This document shows, in pieces, positions 1-5,185 of a stretch of 5,185 bases of DNA. Source of the stretch: Syntrophobacteria bacterium (GTDB lineage: Bacteria; Desulfobacterota; DSWW01); contig JAQYVQ010000461.1 of assembly GCA_030145435.1 (NCBI GenBank), positions 1 to 5,185 on the forward strand, read 5' to 3'. The notes beneath the pieces were generated by a model. It was not told the DNA's origin. It did not search any database and worked only from the letters and a program-made list of their open reading frames with translations. The position numbers and the translations under genes were made by a program. Position 1 is the stretch's first letter. The number at the start of each line of letters is the position of its first letter.

Positions 1-2
1 TT

Positions 3-218
3 GGGTTCTTGCTCCATTCTGTATCGATGGTCTTCATTTGCACACCGATGTTCGTTTTGTTTAATTTGCTCGAATTGAAGACTGTGGAAGAGCCGGAGCT
101 TGAACGTCGGTTTGGCGAGAGCTACGTAGCGTACAAGAGACGTGTACCCATGTTCGTTCCAAGGGTGCCTGGCGTCAGTAAAGGGACCCTTTTTGATGCG
201 TTCTTCTTTCTGAAGTGA
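3..218 (+). CDS. Isoprenylcysteine/phospholipid methyltransferase-type membrane protein, C-terminal part (5' end outside window)
   Basis: Only the last 71 residues are present. The frame is open to the window edge (GGG at 3-5), so the TTG at 9 and the ATG at 27 are not credible starts. Visible parts are a hydrophobic membrane segment (about residues 7-22), then an acidic, tyrosine-rich tail with the pattern EEPEL-x3-FG-x2-Y-x2-Y-x3-VP-x3-PR. That tail is characteristic of the ICMT/PEMT fold, where the Glu pair and the following helix help shape the SAM-binding site on the cytoplasmic face. The RHP motif that should lie roughly 40-60 residues earlier is outside the window. The protein ends about 18 residues after the VPR element with a Phe-rich stretch. 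A second gene of the same fold starts 36 nt downstream on the same strand, suggesting an operon. Membership of the methyltransferase superfamily is well supported. The substrate (isoprenylated compound, lipid or other) is unknown. Confidence 0.8.
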   Translation, partial: GFLLHSVSMVFICTPMFVLFNLLELKTVEEPELERRFGESYVAYKRRVPMFVPRVPGVSKGTLFDAFFFLK

Positions 219-254
219 TCTGGAGATATTCGACGACATTGAGGAGAACTAAGA

Positions 255-839
255 ATGCTACCGTGGATAAACTTCGGCGTTCTGATTGCCTCCTCATTCC
301 TGTTCACGCTTTTCTACGTGAAGAGCGTCGGCCCGGCGGCCTTAGAGAAACGAATCGGCTCTTCGGCCTACCAGAAGTGCGCTACATACCGCATGATCTC
401 TTCCGTCTTCATGATGGTGGTGGCGGTGAACTATGTACTGTACTATTGGCTCCCTCTTCCCTTGCCATTGCCCAACACCTTCGCATGGCCTTGGTGGGTC
501 TCCGCGGTGATTGCCGCCGGCATAGCGGCCCCTTCCCTGTACCTTATGGTTCGGGGCGTGAAGGATGCCGGGGAAGAGACCATGAGGCCGAAGCGTGAAC
601 ACGAGATGTACGGCGGTATCTATGAACGGATCCGTCATCCCCAGGCACTCGGAGAATTTCCCCTCTGGTGGGTCATCTCGTTTCTCGTACATTCGCCGTT
701 TCTGTTACTGTTTTCCTTCCTCTACGTCCCGGTGTGGTACTACCTGTGCGTGGCCGAAGAAAGGGATCTGCTCATCCGCTATGGAACCGCCTACGAGGAG
801 TACTTCCGGCGAGTTGGTTTCTGGATACCCAAACGCTAG
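255..839 (+). CDS. Integral-membrane methyltransferase of the ICMT/phospholipid methyltransferase type
   Basis: This is a complete 194-residue protein. The ATG is preceded by GAGGAG at 241-246 with an 8-nt spacer, which fixes the start. Hydrophobic segments lie at about residues 4-21, 47-66, 80-99 and 136-166, the last long enough for a re-entrant hairpin or two short helices. The family signature is in the C-terminal half: RHP at 127-129 followed by Gly133-Glu134, then a Glu pair at 168-169 and a Y-x2-Y tail (Tyr180, Tyr183) ending in WIPKR. In this fold the RHP and Glu-pair elements line the SAM pocket. The usual aromatic residue of RHPxYxG is replaced here (RHPQALGE), so this is a divergent member. 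A Pro-Leu repeat (about residues 67-73) sits between the second and third membrane segments. It follows the truncated methyltransferase by 36 nt and is probably co-transcribed with it. The superfamily is fairly secure. The substrate is unknown, and the protein could be annotated simply as an isoprenylcysteine carboxyl methyltransferase family protein. Confidence 0.82.
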   Translation: MLPWINFGVLIASSFLFTLFYVKSVGPAALEKRIGSSAYQKCATYRMISSVFMMVVAVNYVLYYWLPLPLPLPNTFAWPWWVSAVIAAGIAAPSLYLMVRGVKDAGEETMRPKREHEMYGGIYERIRHPQALGEFPLWWVISFLVHSPFLLLFSFLYVPVWYYLCVAEERDLLIRYGTAYEEYFRRVGFWIPKR

Positions 840-877
840 GTAATCCGAGAGGTAATCGGCGACGGTCATCCGACGTA

Positions 878-907
878 TTGACAGCAATCGACAAGCTTCT
901 CTATGAC
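878..907 (+). promoter_or_regulatory. Possible sigma-70-like promoter inside the convergent gap
   Basis: A perfect TTGACA (878-883) is followed after 18 nt by TATGAC (902-907), which matches four of six positions of TATAAT. It points rightwards into a region with no gene. The first T-run after a hairpin lies about 100 nt downstream. A single six-base match is expected by chance fairly often, so this is weak evidence. Confidence 0.2.
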
Positions 908-988
908 TCGGAACGATACATATATCATCCCGCGTGTCTACGCGTGAATAGCAAGCTGCGATTTAATGTAATGGTATGAAACTGATCG

Positions 989-1012
989 CGCCGATTGACT
1001 GGGGCGGTTTTT
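989..1012 (+). terminator. Weak candidate intrinsic terminator
   Basis: A four-pair stem, CGCC (989-992) with GGCG (1003-1006), encloses a 10-nt loop and is followed by one G and then TTTTT (1008-1012). An alternative outer pairing of AAACTG (979-984) with CGGTTT (1005-1010) uses one G-U pair but consumes part of the T-run. It lies about 150 nt after the methyltransferase stop and is the only hairpin-plus-T-run seen in the gap. The stem is short, so its strength is doubtful. Confidence 0.25.
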
Positions 1013-1117
1013 GAGATTTCTCTTATCTATCGATCTTGTGTCCTTGCGTCTTGGACGGTCAAGATATCGTTGCGCTTACGTAGGTGGGGGGAAAGAAGAT
1101 TTCGTTCGGTTACCTTT

Positions 1118-1141
1118 ATCCCAAACCGCCGGTCATGGGAT
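1118..1141. repeat. Inverted repeat ATCCCA/TGGGAT in the convergent gap
   Basis: ATCCCA (1118-1123) is perfectly complementary to TGGGAT (1136-1141). Inside it ACC (1125-1127) can pair with GGT (1131-1133) around GCC, giving a stacked hairpin with a small internal loop. It lies 36 nt past the HAD stop on the - strand. No T-run follows on either strand, so it is not a standard intrinsic terminator. It could still stabilise or stall the 3' end of the sdh-HAD message, or be a protein-binding palindrome. Confidence 0.5.
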
Positions 1142-1160
1142 GTAGATAATGCTATGTAAT

Positions 1161-1179
1161 TGATCGTCGATATCGATCA
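1161..1179. repeat. Inverted repeat overlapping the HAD stop codon
   Basis: TGATCG (1161-1166) and CGATCA (1174-1179) are perfect complements. They overlap a 10-bp palindrome, TCGATATCGA (1167-1176). On the - strand the first arm contains the TGA stop of the HAD gene (1177-1179). No T-run follows, so termination activity is not indicated. It could be a 3'-end RNA hairpin or coincidence. Confidence 0.4.
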
Positions 1180-1833
1180 TGGAATCTTCTTTGTCGAATG
1201 CCGAAGGAGAGAGAGACGCCTCAACTCTCCCAAGGCCTTGATGACCGTTGTTGCCCCACCGTCGAACAGGGCTTCCGCTGAGAACATCCTGTTTTCCACG
1301 CCGATGGCGGCCATGCCCGCGTTCCTGGCCAGGGTCATGTCCTGGGGCATATCGCCCACGTACACGCACTCTTTCGGGTCGAGGCCCATCTTCTCGGCCA
1401 TATAGAGGAGGGTGTCCGGGGCCGGTTTCGGCTTGATCGCCTCCTCGCCCGCCACGATCAGCTCAAAGAAATCGAGGAAGCCTCCCAGCGTGTCGACCTG
1501 CTTCCTCGTGACGCCGGTGAACATCCCGATCCGGTAGCTGCCCTTCAGAGACGAGAGGATCTCCCGAACGCCGGGGAAGAAGGCATCTTGTCCCGCGGTG
1601 ATCTTCATGTAGTTGTCCACCTTTTCGGAAGCCAGGGCCCGGTAGTCGGCTTCCATGCCGTTCTCCTGGAGTACCTGTTCGATGATGTGGGAGGTCGGCT
1701 TGCCGAGGAGGACGTCGAGTCTTTCGTGGGGAATGCTCAGGCCGAGCCTTTCGAAGACCATCTGAAAGGCCTTGATGTTGTACTCGTAATCGTCGAGCAG
1801 GGTGCCGTTGAGGTCGAAGATGATTGCCTTCAT
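1177..1833 (-). CDS. HAD-superfamily hydrolase (phosphoglycolate phosphatase-like), DxN variant
   Basis: The 218-residue length is typical of subfamily IA HAD phosphatases. Motif I is at residues 7-11 and reads DLNGT: nucleophile Asp7 is present, but the usual second aspartate is Asn9. A small helical cap follows (about 15-80). Motif II is Thr106 in MFTG. Motif III is a lysine in IKPKPAPD (Lys134 or Lys136). Motif IV is VGDMPQD with Asp161 and Asp165. The fold and Mg-binding set are therefore otherwise intact. In the family the second Asp of motif I acts as general acid/base in phosphoryl transfer. Asn there may lower or alter activity, although some natural HAD proteins carry it. The ATG has GGAAGG at 1849-1844 with a 10-nt spacer. 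The gene starts 33 nt after sdhB on the same strand and is probably the last gene of the sdh unit. The substrate is not assignable: it could be a phosphoglycolate-type phosphatase, a sugar-phosphate phosphatase or a mutase-like protein. Confidence 0.88.
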   Translation of the reverse strand: MKAIIFDLNGTLLDDYEYNIKAFQMVFERLGLSIPHERLDVLLGKPTSHIIEQVLQENGMEADYRALASEKVDNYMKITAGQDAFFPGVREILSSLKGSYRIGMFTGVTRKQVDTLGGFLDFFELIVAGEEAIKPKPAPDTLLYMAEKMGLDPKECVYVGDMPQDMTLARNAGMAAIGVENRMFSAEALFDGGATTVIKALGELRRLSLLRHSTKKIP

Positions 1834-1866
1834 GGCCTTACCGCCTTCCGGGGGTCGGCAGCAATT

Positions 1867-2628
1867 CTATTCGGGGGAGAAGAACTTCGCCTTCAGGAAC
1901 TCGCGGTTCAGCCGTGCGATGTTGGTGATCGATATCTCCTTCGGGCACGCTGCCTCGCATTCCGCTTCGTTCGTGCAGTTCCCGAACCCGAGCGCGTCCA
2001 TCCTGCTCACCATCGACTGGACGCGTTTCGCCGCCTCCGGCCTTCCCTGGGGAAGCAGCCCGAGGTGGGAAACCTTGGCCCCCACAAAGAGCATGGCCGA
2101 CGCATTCGGGCAGGCAGCGACGCAAGCGCCGCACCCGATGCAGGCAGCCGCATCCATGGCCAATTCCGCAACACTCTGAGGGATGGGGATCGCGTTTCCA
2201 TCCGGGGCGCCGCCCGCGTTAGCCGAGATGTAGCCCCCAACCTGGATGATCTCATCAAAGGCGCTTCGATCTACCACCAGGTCCTTGACCACCTTGAAGG
2301 CCCTGGACCGCCACGGCTCGATGACGATCGTGTCTCCGTCCGAGAAGTGCCTCATGTGCAGCTGGCACAGGGTGGTTCCCTTCTCGGGTCCGTGGGCATG
2401 GCCGTTGACCACCGCACCACACATGCCGCAGATCCCTTCCCTGCAGTCGTGGTCAAAGGCGATCGGCTCTTTTCCGTCGAGGGTAAGCTGCTCGTTGATC
2501 ACGTCGATCATCTCGAGAAAGCTCATGTCCGTAGAGATGTCCCTGGCAGGGTAGGTCTCCAGCCTGCCCTTCTTCTCCGGGCCCTCTTGTCGCCAGACCT
2601 TCAGGGTCAGGTTGATGGTCTTGCTCAC
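1867..2628 (-). CDS. sdhB: Succinate dehydrogenase/fumarate reductase iron-sulfur subunit
   Basis: This 253-residue protein carries electrons between the SdhA flavin and the SdhC hemes through three clusters, and all eleven cysteine ligands are visible. The N-terminal ferredoxin domain binds [2Fe-2S] with Cys62, Cys67, Cys70 and Cys88. In the C-terminal domain, CIGCGACVAACP supplies Cys163, Cys166, Cys169 and Cys173, and a later group supplies Cys218, Cys224 and Cys228. By comparison with known SQRs, 163/166/169/228 hold [4Fe-4S] and 173/218/224 hold [3Fe-4S]. The spacing matches that family exactly. I chose GTG at 2628 over the ATG at 2721. It has AAGGAG six bases upstream, it overlaps the sdhA stop in a GTGA arrangement, and the protein aligns from SKTINLTL. 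The longer reading would add 31 unrelated residues lying inside sdhA. The overlap implies translational coupling with sdhA. The name frdB would be equally valid, since direction of catalysis cannot be read from sequence. Confidence 0.96.
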   Translation of the reverse strand: MSKTINLTLKVWRQEGPEKKGRLETYPARDISTDMSFLEMIDVINEQLTLDGKEPIAFDHDCREGICGMCGAVVNGHAHGPEKGTTLCQLHMRHFSDGDTIVIEPWRSRAFKVVKDLVVDRSAFDEIIQVGGYISANAGGAPDGNAIPIPQSVAELAMDAAACIGCGACVAACPNASAMLFVGAKVSHLGLLPQGRPEAAKRVQSMVSRMDALGFGNCTNEAECEAACPKEISITNIARLNREFLKAKFFSPE

Positions 2629-4538
2629 TTGTAGCTCCTTTGCGTCAGCTCCACGTTCTCGAAGGCAAGCGGTTCCTTGTGGAGCGCGGGCTCTTTGTCC
2701 TCTCCCGCATATTCCCAGCAAGAAACATGACAGAAGTTCTCATCGTCCCGTCTTGCCTCGTTCTCTTCGGTCTGAAAGCCCTCGTTCAAGTGACACCCGC
2801 AGGATTCCTGGCGGGCCAGGGCGTCCGAGATCATCAATTCTCCGAACTCGAGGAAATCCGCCGCACGGCCGGCCCTCTCCAGGCTCTGATTGAAATCCCC
2901 GTTCGACCCGGGCACCTTCACGTTCTCCCAGAACTCGTCTCGAAGGGATTGGATCATGCCTTTCGCCTTGTTCAGGCCGTCGTTGTTCCGGGCCATCCCG
3001 CAGTATTCCCACATGATGTGGCCCAACTCCCGATGGAAGTCGTCGACCGTTCGCTTCCCGTTCACGGACAGGAGCCGCTCGACGCGTGCCTGCGCCTCCC
3101 GGGTCGTTTCCTTGAACGCAGGATGCTCGATCGGGGCATCCTGGAATGCTTCCGCCGCGAGATACCCACCGATCGTGTAGGGCAGGACGAAGTAGCCGTC
3201 CGCCAGGCCCTGCATCAGCGCGCTGGCGCCGAGACGGTTGGCTCCATGGTCGGAGAAATTGGCTTCGCCGAGGACGAAAAGACCCGGAATCGTGCTCATC
3301 AGGTTGTAGTCCACCCACAGGCCGCCCATCGTGTAATGTACGGCAGGGTAGATCATCATCGGCATTTCGTAAGGGTTCTCCCCCGTGATCTTCTCGTACA
3401 TCTGGAAGAGGTTGCCGTATTTCTGGGCGATCACGTCCTTTCCGTCCCGGTTGATCGCATCCTCGAAGTCAAGGTAGACGGCCAGGGCCGTGTCCCCGAC
3501 CCCCTTGCCCATGTCGCACTGCTCCTTCGCATTCCGGGAGGCCACGTCCCGGGGGACAAGGTTACCGAAGCTCGGGTACTTGCTCTCGAGGTAATAGTCC
3601 CGATCCGCCTCCGGGATCTCCTTGGGCGGCCGCTTGTCACCCGGGTTCTTGGGAACCCAGACGCGCCCGTCGTTCCGCAGGCTTTCGCTCATCAGGGTCA
3701 GCTTGGACTGATAGTCCCCGTGGACCGGGATGCAGGTCGGGTGGATCTGGGTGAAGCACGGGTTGGAAAACAGGGCGCCCTTCTTGTAGGCTCGATAGCA
3801 GGCCGTAACATTCGAGGCCATCGCGTTTGTGGACAGGAAGTAGACATTGCCGTACCCGCCGGTGCAGAGGGCAACGGCGTGGGCCGAATGGCTTTCGATC
3901 TCGCCGGTGATCAGGTTCCGTACGACAATCCCCCTTGCCTGGCCGTTCACCAGGACGAGCTCGAGCATTTCCCGGCGGGGATACATCTTGACCTTGCCCG
4001 TCCCCACCTGGCGCATCAGAGAGTTGTAGGCCCCTAGCAGGAGTTGCTGCCCTGTCTGCCCCCTCGCGTAGAAGGTTCTGGAAACCTGGGCCCCGCCGAA
4101 GGACCGGTTCGCGAGGAGCCCGCCGTAGTCGCGAGCAAAGGGGATGCCCTGGGCAACGCCTTGATCGATGATCGCGCTGCTCACCTGGGCAAGGCGGTAG
4201 ACGTTCGCCTCTCTCGCCCTGAAATCGCCCCCCTTGACCGTGTCGTAGAACAGACGCCATATGCTGTCGCCGTCGTTCGCGTAATTCTTGGCGGCGTTGA
4301 TTCCGCCCTGGGCGGCGATGCTGTGCGCCCGTCGGGGGCTGTCCTGGATGCAGAAGGTCTTCACATCATAGCCAAGCTCCGCGAGCGATGCGGATGCGGA
4401 GGCCCCGGCAAGCCCTGTGCCCACGACGATGATGTCGTACTTCCGCTTGTTCGCGGGGTTGACCAGCTTCAGGTCGAAACGATGACGATCCCATTTTTCT
4501 GCAAGCGGGCCGCTCGGGATCTTTGCATCAAGCCTCAT
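2625..4538 (-). CDS. sdhA: Succinate dehydrogenase/fumarate reductase flavoprotein subunit
   Basis: This 637-residue catalytic subunit interconverts succinate and fumarate on covalently bound FAD. Landmarks are as follows. The Rossmann dinucleotide motif GTGLAG is at 40-45. His72 in AHSIAAQGG is the expected 8-alpha-FAD attachment site. HPT with His267, then SESLRNDG with Arg288, form part of the dicarboxylate site. His401 is in HYTMGG. SDHGANRLGAS at about 429-439 contains Arg435. The roughly 33-residue lead before the Rossmann fold (PLAEKW, NPANKRK) and the RSYK end are features of the Bacillus/Geobacter/Bacteroidetes-type flavoproteins, and the length fits that group. Additional cysteines near the C-terminus (580, 582, 603, 607) are noted in the findings. 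The ATG at 4538 has AAGGGA five bases upstream. The gene begins 33 nt after sdhC and overlaps sdhB by 4 nt, so the three subunits are made from one message. Physiological direction (SQR or QFR) is undetermined, and frdA is an equivalent name. Confidence 0.97.
   Translation of the reverse strand: MRLDAKIPSGPLAEKWDRHRFDLKLVNPANKRKYDIIVVGTGLAGASASASLAELGYDVKTFCIQDSPRRAHSIAAQGGINAAKNYANDGDSIWRLFYDTVKGGDFRAREANVYRLAQVSSAIIDQGVAQGIPFARDYGGLLANRSFGGAQVSRTFYARGQTGQQLLLGAYNSLMRQVGTGKVKMYPRREMLELVLVNGQARGIVVRNLITGEIESHSAHAVALCTGGYGNVYFLSTNAMASNVTACYRAYKKGALFSNPCFTQIHPTCIPVHGDYQSKLTLMSESLRNDGRVWVPKNPGDKRPPKEIPEADRDYYLESKYPSFGNLVPRDVASRNAKEQCDMGKGVGDTALAVYLDFEDAINRDGKDVIAQKYGNLFQMYEKITGENPYEMPMMIYPAVHYTMGGLWVDYNLMSTIPGLFVLGEANFSDHGANRLGASALMQGLADGYFVLPYTIGGYLAAEAFQDAPIEHPAFKETTREAQARVERLLSVNGKRTVDDFHRELGHIMWEYCGMARNNDGLNKAKGMIQSLRDEFWENVKVPGSNGDFNQSLERAGRAADFLEFGELMISDALARQESCGCHLNEGFQTEENEARRDDENFCHVSCWEYAGEDKEPALHKEPLAFENVELTQRSYK
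2635..2640 (-). promoter_or_regulatory. Ribosome binding site that decides the sdhB start
   Basis: On the - strand AAGGAG (2640 to 2635) lies six bases before the GTG at 2628 and inside the last codons of sdhA. It is the strongest Shine-Dalgarno match in the unit and supports the GTG start rather than the upstream in-frame ATG at 2721. Confidence 0.85.
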
Positions 4539-4571
4539 GGTGTTCCCTTTCCCTTGTCATCCTTCCCGTCC

Positions 4572-5185
4572 TCAGGTGACGACGACATACACGTAGATCG
4601 GGATCGCGCCGAAGCCGACCCCGACGATCAGACTGAACAGGAGCCCCACGGACCGAACGAGGGGCATGTACTTGGGGTGGCTGGCGCCCACGGTCTGGAA
4701 GGCGCTCCAGAACCCGTGACTCACGTGGATCCCCGCCCCGATCATGGCAAGAACATAGAGGGCAACATACCAGGGCTGGGCAAAGGCACTCGCAACGATC
4801 TCGAAGATCGTCCGATCCGCCTTGTCCACGAAATGGAAATTGATGAGATGAAAGGTCACGAAGGCGAGAAGGAAGAGGCCCGTATACGGCATCGTGGCAG
4901 AGCCGATCGTCCGGCCCCCCTCTCTCTTGTTTACGCAATACCCGACCGGTCTCGCCCGCCAGTTCTCGTAGAACAGGGTCAGCCCGGTCAGGACGTGCAC
5001 GATGGCGAGGGACAGCAGTCCCAGCTCGAACACCGTGACGAGGGGCCCCAACGAATGCAGATGCTCCGCGTACGAATTGAAGAGGTCCTTCCCCCCGTAG
5101 AGCGTGAGGTTTCCGATGAGATGGACGACGAGAAACCCACAGAATGCGAGGCCGGTTGCGGCCATCATCAGCTTCTTCCCGATCG
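4572..5185 (-). CDS. sdhC: Succinate dehydrogenase/fumarate reductase cytochrome b subunit (5' end outside window)
   Basis: This is the membrane anchor of a type B, single-anchor, diheme SQR/QFR (cytochrome b558 family). The frame stays open to the right edge. The residues before the in-frame ATG at 5168 read IGKKL, which belongs to the family's N-terminus (normally SSIGKK just before helix 1), so the true start lies just outside and perhaps ten residues are missing. Five hydrophobic helices are visible. Counting from the Met at 5168, candidate axial heme ligands are His16 (VVHLIGN), His58 (IVHVLTG), His107 (FHLINFH) and His148 or His151 (HVSHGF). The 42-residue interval between the first two equals that of the Bacillus subtilis ligands His28 and His70. 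GGKDLFN and YAEHLHSLG after helix 1 are typical of the family. No separate sdhD is present between sdhC and sdhA, as expected for type B. The stop is 33 nt before sdhA. The promoter of the unit lies beyond the window. Confidence 0.95.
   Translation of the reverse strand, partial: IGKKLMMAATGLAFCGFLVVHLIGNLTLYGGKDLFNSYAEHLHSLGPLVTVFELGLLSLAIVHVLTGLTLFYENWRARPVGYCVNKREGGRTIGSATMPYTGLFLLAFVTFHLINFHFVDKADRTIFEIVASAFAQPWYVALYVLAMIGAGIHVSHGFWSAFQTVGASHPKYMPLVRSVGLLFSLIVGVGFGAIPIYVYVVVT

Larger units (their letters stand above)
840..1176. other. Convergent intergenic gap without a convincing gene
   Basis: This 337-nt stretch separates the stop of the + strand methyltransferase from the stop of the - strand HAD gene. 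Short open frames exist on both strands, but none has a convincing ribosome site or recognisable product. The base composition is visibly more AT-rich than the sdh genes. It contains a TTGACA hexamer at 878-883, a small perfect hairpin at 931-944 (CGCGT/ACGCG around GTCT), a weak GC hairpin followed by five T's at 989-1012, a hairpin at 1049-1064 (TCTTG/CAAGA), and the inverted repeats listed separately at 1118-1141 and 1161-1179. No tRNA cloverleaf, insertion-sequence end or direct-repeat array is seen. Confidence 0.75.

Noticed and set aside
9..218. A small complete protein starting at TTG 9
   Set aside because: The frame stays open to the window edge and the visible piece is only the tail of a larger methyltransferase fold, so it is a truncated gene rather than a small one.
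215..598. A + strand open frame overlapping the second methyltransferase
   Set aside because: It lies in a different frame over the same DNA as the complete 255-839 gene. It has no membrane segments or motifs, whereas the overlapping gene has both plus a good ribosome site.
668..979. A + strand open frame running from the second methyltransferase into the gap
   Set aside because: Most of it is an out-of-frame reading of the methyltransferase gene. The part past 839 has low complexity and no ribosome site of its own.
840..1176. tRNA, CRISPR repeat or insertion-sequence end in the gap
   Set aside because: No cloverleaf with a conserved T-loop, no regularly spaced direct repeats, and no terminal inverted repeats with flanking target duplication were found by eye.
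1588..2634. A 348-codon open frame on the + strand, opposite sdhB and part of the HAD gene
   Set aside because: It crosses two convincing - strand genes and their 33-nt gap, has no recognisable motif, and is explained by the GC-rich third positions of the real genes leaving the antisense frame without stops.
1867..2721. A longer sdhB starting at the ATG at 2721
   Set aside because: The added 31 residues overlap sdhA in another frame, show no family similarity and lack the strong ribosome site found directly before the GTG at 2628.
2640..4037. A 465-codon open frame on the + strand, opposite sdhA
   Set aside because: It is antisense to a fully motif-supported sdhA. Its product is rich in Arg, Val, Leu and His in the way expected from the complement of a GC-biased gene, and no domain is recognisable.

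Overview
The window looks like chromosomal DNA from a moderately GC-rich, probably anaerobic Gram-negative bacterium. A deltaproteobacterial (Desulfobacterota) origin is my best guess. It rests on a type B succinate dehydrogenase/fumarate reductase in C-A-B gene order, whose flavoprotein has the long N-terminal lead and the RSYK end that I associate with the Geobacter/Bacteroidetes-like branch. No rRNA, tRNA, CRISPR array or mobile element is visible, and the taxonomy is inference.

Left end, + strand (1-839). The tail of one integral-membrane methyltransferase of the isoprenylcysteine carboxyl methyltransferase / phospholipid methyltransferase type runs in from outside the window. After 36 nt comes a complete second protein (194 aa) of the same broad fold. 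The two are probably co-transcribed. Their substrate cannot be read from the sequence.

Middle (840-1176). This is a 337-nt gap between convergent genes with no convincing gene. It is visibly more AT-rich than the right-hand genes. It holds several short inverted repeats, a perfect TTGACA -35-like hexamer, and a weak hairpin followed by five T's.

Right, - strand (1177-5185). One transcription unit reads right to left: sdhC (cytochrome b, 5' end outside the window), sdhA (flavoprotein), sdhB (iron-sulfur protein), then a HAD-superfamily hydrolase. Spacings are 33 nt (C-A), a 4-nt overlap (A-B) and 33 nt (B-HAD). SdhA and SdhB form the catalytic head, interconverting succinate and fumarate and passing electrons through the FAD and three Fe-S clusters. 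SdhC anchors the head in the membrane and carries the histidines for two b hemes that exchange electrons with the quinone pool. The HAD protein may be a housekeeping phosphatase carried on the same message. Its first catalytic motif reads DxN rather than DxD, so its activity is an open question.

Most of the window is ordinary metabolism. The points worth a second look are the Asn-variant HAD protein in the sdh operon, extra C-terminal cysteines in SdhA, the tandem membrane methyltransferases, and a possible short transcript in the convergent gap.
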